Below, in pieces: positions 63,094-64,000 of a stretch of DNA of 64,000 bases (positions are counted from its first letter, which is position 1; each line of letters starts with the position of its first letter). The position numbers and the translations under genes are program-made. The DNA is from Emiliania huxleyi CCMP1516 (lineage: Eukaryota; Haptophyta; Isochrysidales; Noelaerhabdaceae). The stretch lies in assembly GCF_000372725.1 (NCBI RefSeq), contig NW_005202427.1, positions 362,995 to 426,994 on the forward strand, in the 5' to 3' direction. Below the pieces are notes generated by a model, which saw only the letters and a program-made list of their open reading frames with translations, did no database searches and was not told where the DNA came from.

Positions 63094-63706
63094 AACCAGG
63101 GCCGTTGCAGCTTGCAGGTTGCCCGGGGCGGGCGTGGGAACAAAGAATTTAAGTCAATATAGATAGTGACCCGCCATAAAAACGGTATGGCCTATGGAGT
63201 GATCTCTGCTGCCGCGGCGCCCCTGTCGGTGCGAAGGCGCCCGGCGGCCGCGCGCTTGGTGCCCACGTTGACCGGCTGCTCTCAACACGGAGCCGAGGCG
63301 TACCGCTTCGGTCATGCATGCATGTCTCGCGCGCTGCGACTCGGGCAGATTCGACGATTGCATTTTACCACTCGGGCAAACTCGATGAAACGGCGGACGG
63401 AAAACGCGTTCGCGGCCGCTCGCCGGAGAGCTATGCATGAAGCGGCCGGCGCGCCACCGCAGCTCACCGATGGAGCTTGCGGAGCGGCTCAATCCACTGG
63501 CGCAGCAGCACCGCGACCCATTCTCCAAGCACGGCCTCTGGCGTTGCGAGTGCACAGAGAGCAAGCAATAGTCGACAAAAGCACTGATCTGTGGGCAGCA
63601 GATCTCCATGTCGGTCGCGCCCTGCGAAAGGACAACCGCGGGCCGCGGATGCTTGCCCGGACGCGGACCCGCCGTGCGAGTTGCAGACCCGGGGGGCCGT
63701 TTCCGT
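63094..63706. other. Upstream region, unassigned
   Basis: No gene recognised; a minus-strand frame (63154-63717) is open but overlaps the repeat and lacks domain features. Confidence 0.4.
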
Positions 63707-64000
63707 CCGAGACTCAAGAACGTTAATGAGGGCTGCGAGACGGCACCGCGAGTGTGGCGCTACCATCGGCTCGGATACCCTGCACAGCTCACCCTGCACA
63801 CGTGCTCATCGGGGCGATCGGGCGCACGACCGCACGTTTGCTCGGACAAAAGACGAGCGGCTCCTACGAGCAAGAATACGTTCGCACTGGTGAAGGCCAG
63901 GCGAGCCAAAAAGACAAAAAAGACTTATCTAAGCATGTCGGAGAACCGTCCAAAGGCGGGTGCAGTCGACCAAGGGACATGATCTGTCGACAGCACGAAT
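63707..64000 (+). repeat. Long dispersed repeat D, copy 2 (runs off window)
   Basis: Matches 16618-17020 almost exactly, minus about 140 bp, and the match continues to the last base of the window. Confidence 0.9.

Overview
This looks like nuclear DNA of a microbial eukaryotic alga, most probably a haptophyte (Emiliania/Prymnesium/Chrysochromulina type); a GC-rich dinoflagellate or a pelagophyte is the main alternative. The evidence is a GC-rich sequence with strong G/C third positions, Ala/Arg/Pro-rich proteins, small spliceosomal introns, plastid-type bipartite leaders (9214, 38627), Cys-rich CDDGGPG surface modules (59022-61125), a Sec-encoding TGA in a SelU-like gene (28851-29516), and a 100-N gap (56709-56808). 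No rRNA, tRNA, operon or bacterial-type signal was found.

Layout. 1-5.4 kb: decayed Helitron and a 1 kb minisatellite. 5.4-13.2 kb: a hypothetical gene, a foldback MITE carrying a gene fragment, a PGAM5-like phosphatase (-) and a 10-exon plastid ABC1K kinase (+). 13.2-21.7 kb: small hypotheticals, an FSH serine hydrolase (-), a chain of hairpins, an SPT3-like protein (+) and a C2 protein ending in a CaaX box (-). 21.7-32.8 kb: a polyglutamine protein (-), a TRM10-like methyltransferase (+), the SelU selenoprotein (-) and a stack of nested inverted-repeat elements. 32.8-37.8 kb: a divergent pair of predicted Golgi-type enzymes (FkbM methyltransferase and GT90 glycosyltransferase) that share an N-terminal exon module. 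38-49 kb: a plastid membrane protein, a TA-flanked mariner-like MITE, PFKFB, an MTHFR-like protein and a deleted Copia element. 49-56 kb: a SUMO-PARP fusion, a Tudor-like fragment, an F-box/Kelch protein and a TMEM69-like protein. 56.7-64 kb: a MIS12-like gene (-), a Cys-rich surface protein (+), a coiled-coil protein (-) and a repeat shared with 16.6 kb.

Gene models. I joined exons by hand, using protein-family continuity, reading phase and AG acceptors. Several models close exactly in frame: ABC1K 10 exons/870 aa, PGAM5 5 exons/437 aa, FkbM 4 exons/547 aa, surface protein 4 exons/565 aa, MTHFR-like 2 exons. In these models about 20 of 27 donors are GC, 5 are GT and 2 are GA, nearly always with AG|G at the acceptor. 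Several introns are bounded by direct repeats of 11-36 bp of exon sequence. One ABC1K intron is an 11-copy tandem array of the exon edge itself, so intron gain by tandem duplication appears recent here.

The genes form no single pathway. Best leads for something new: the SUMO-PARP fusion with an intact H-Y-E triad, the exon-derived splice-site array, the 1 kb foldback built of about 40-bp-spaced hairpins beside the selenoprotein gene, and the exon module shared by the two predicted Golgi enzymes.
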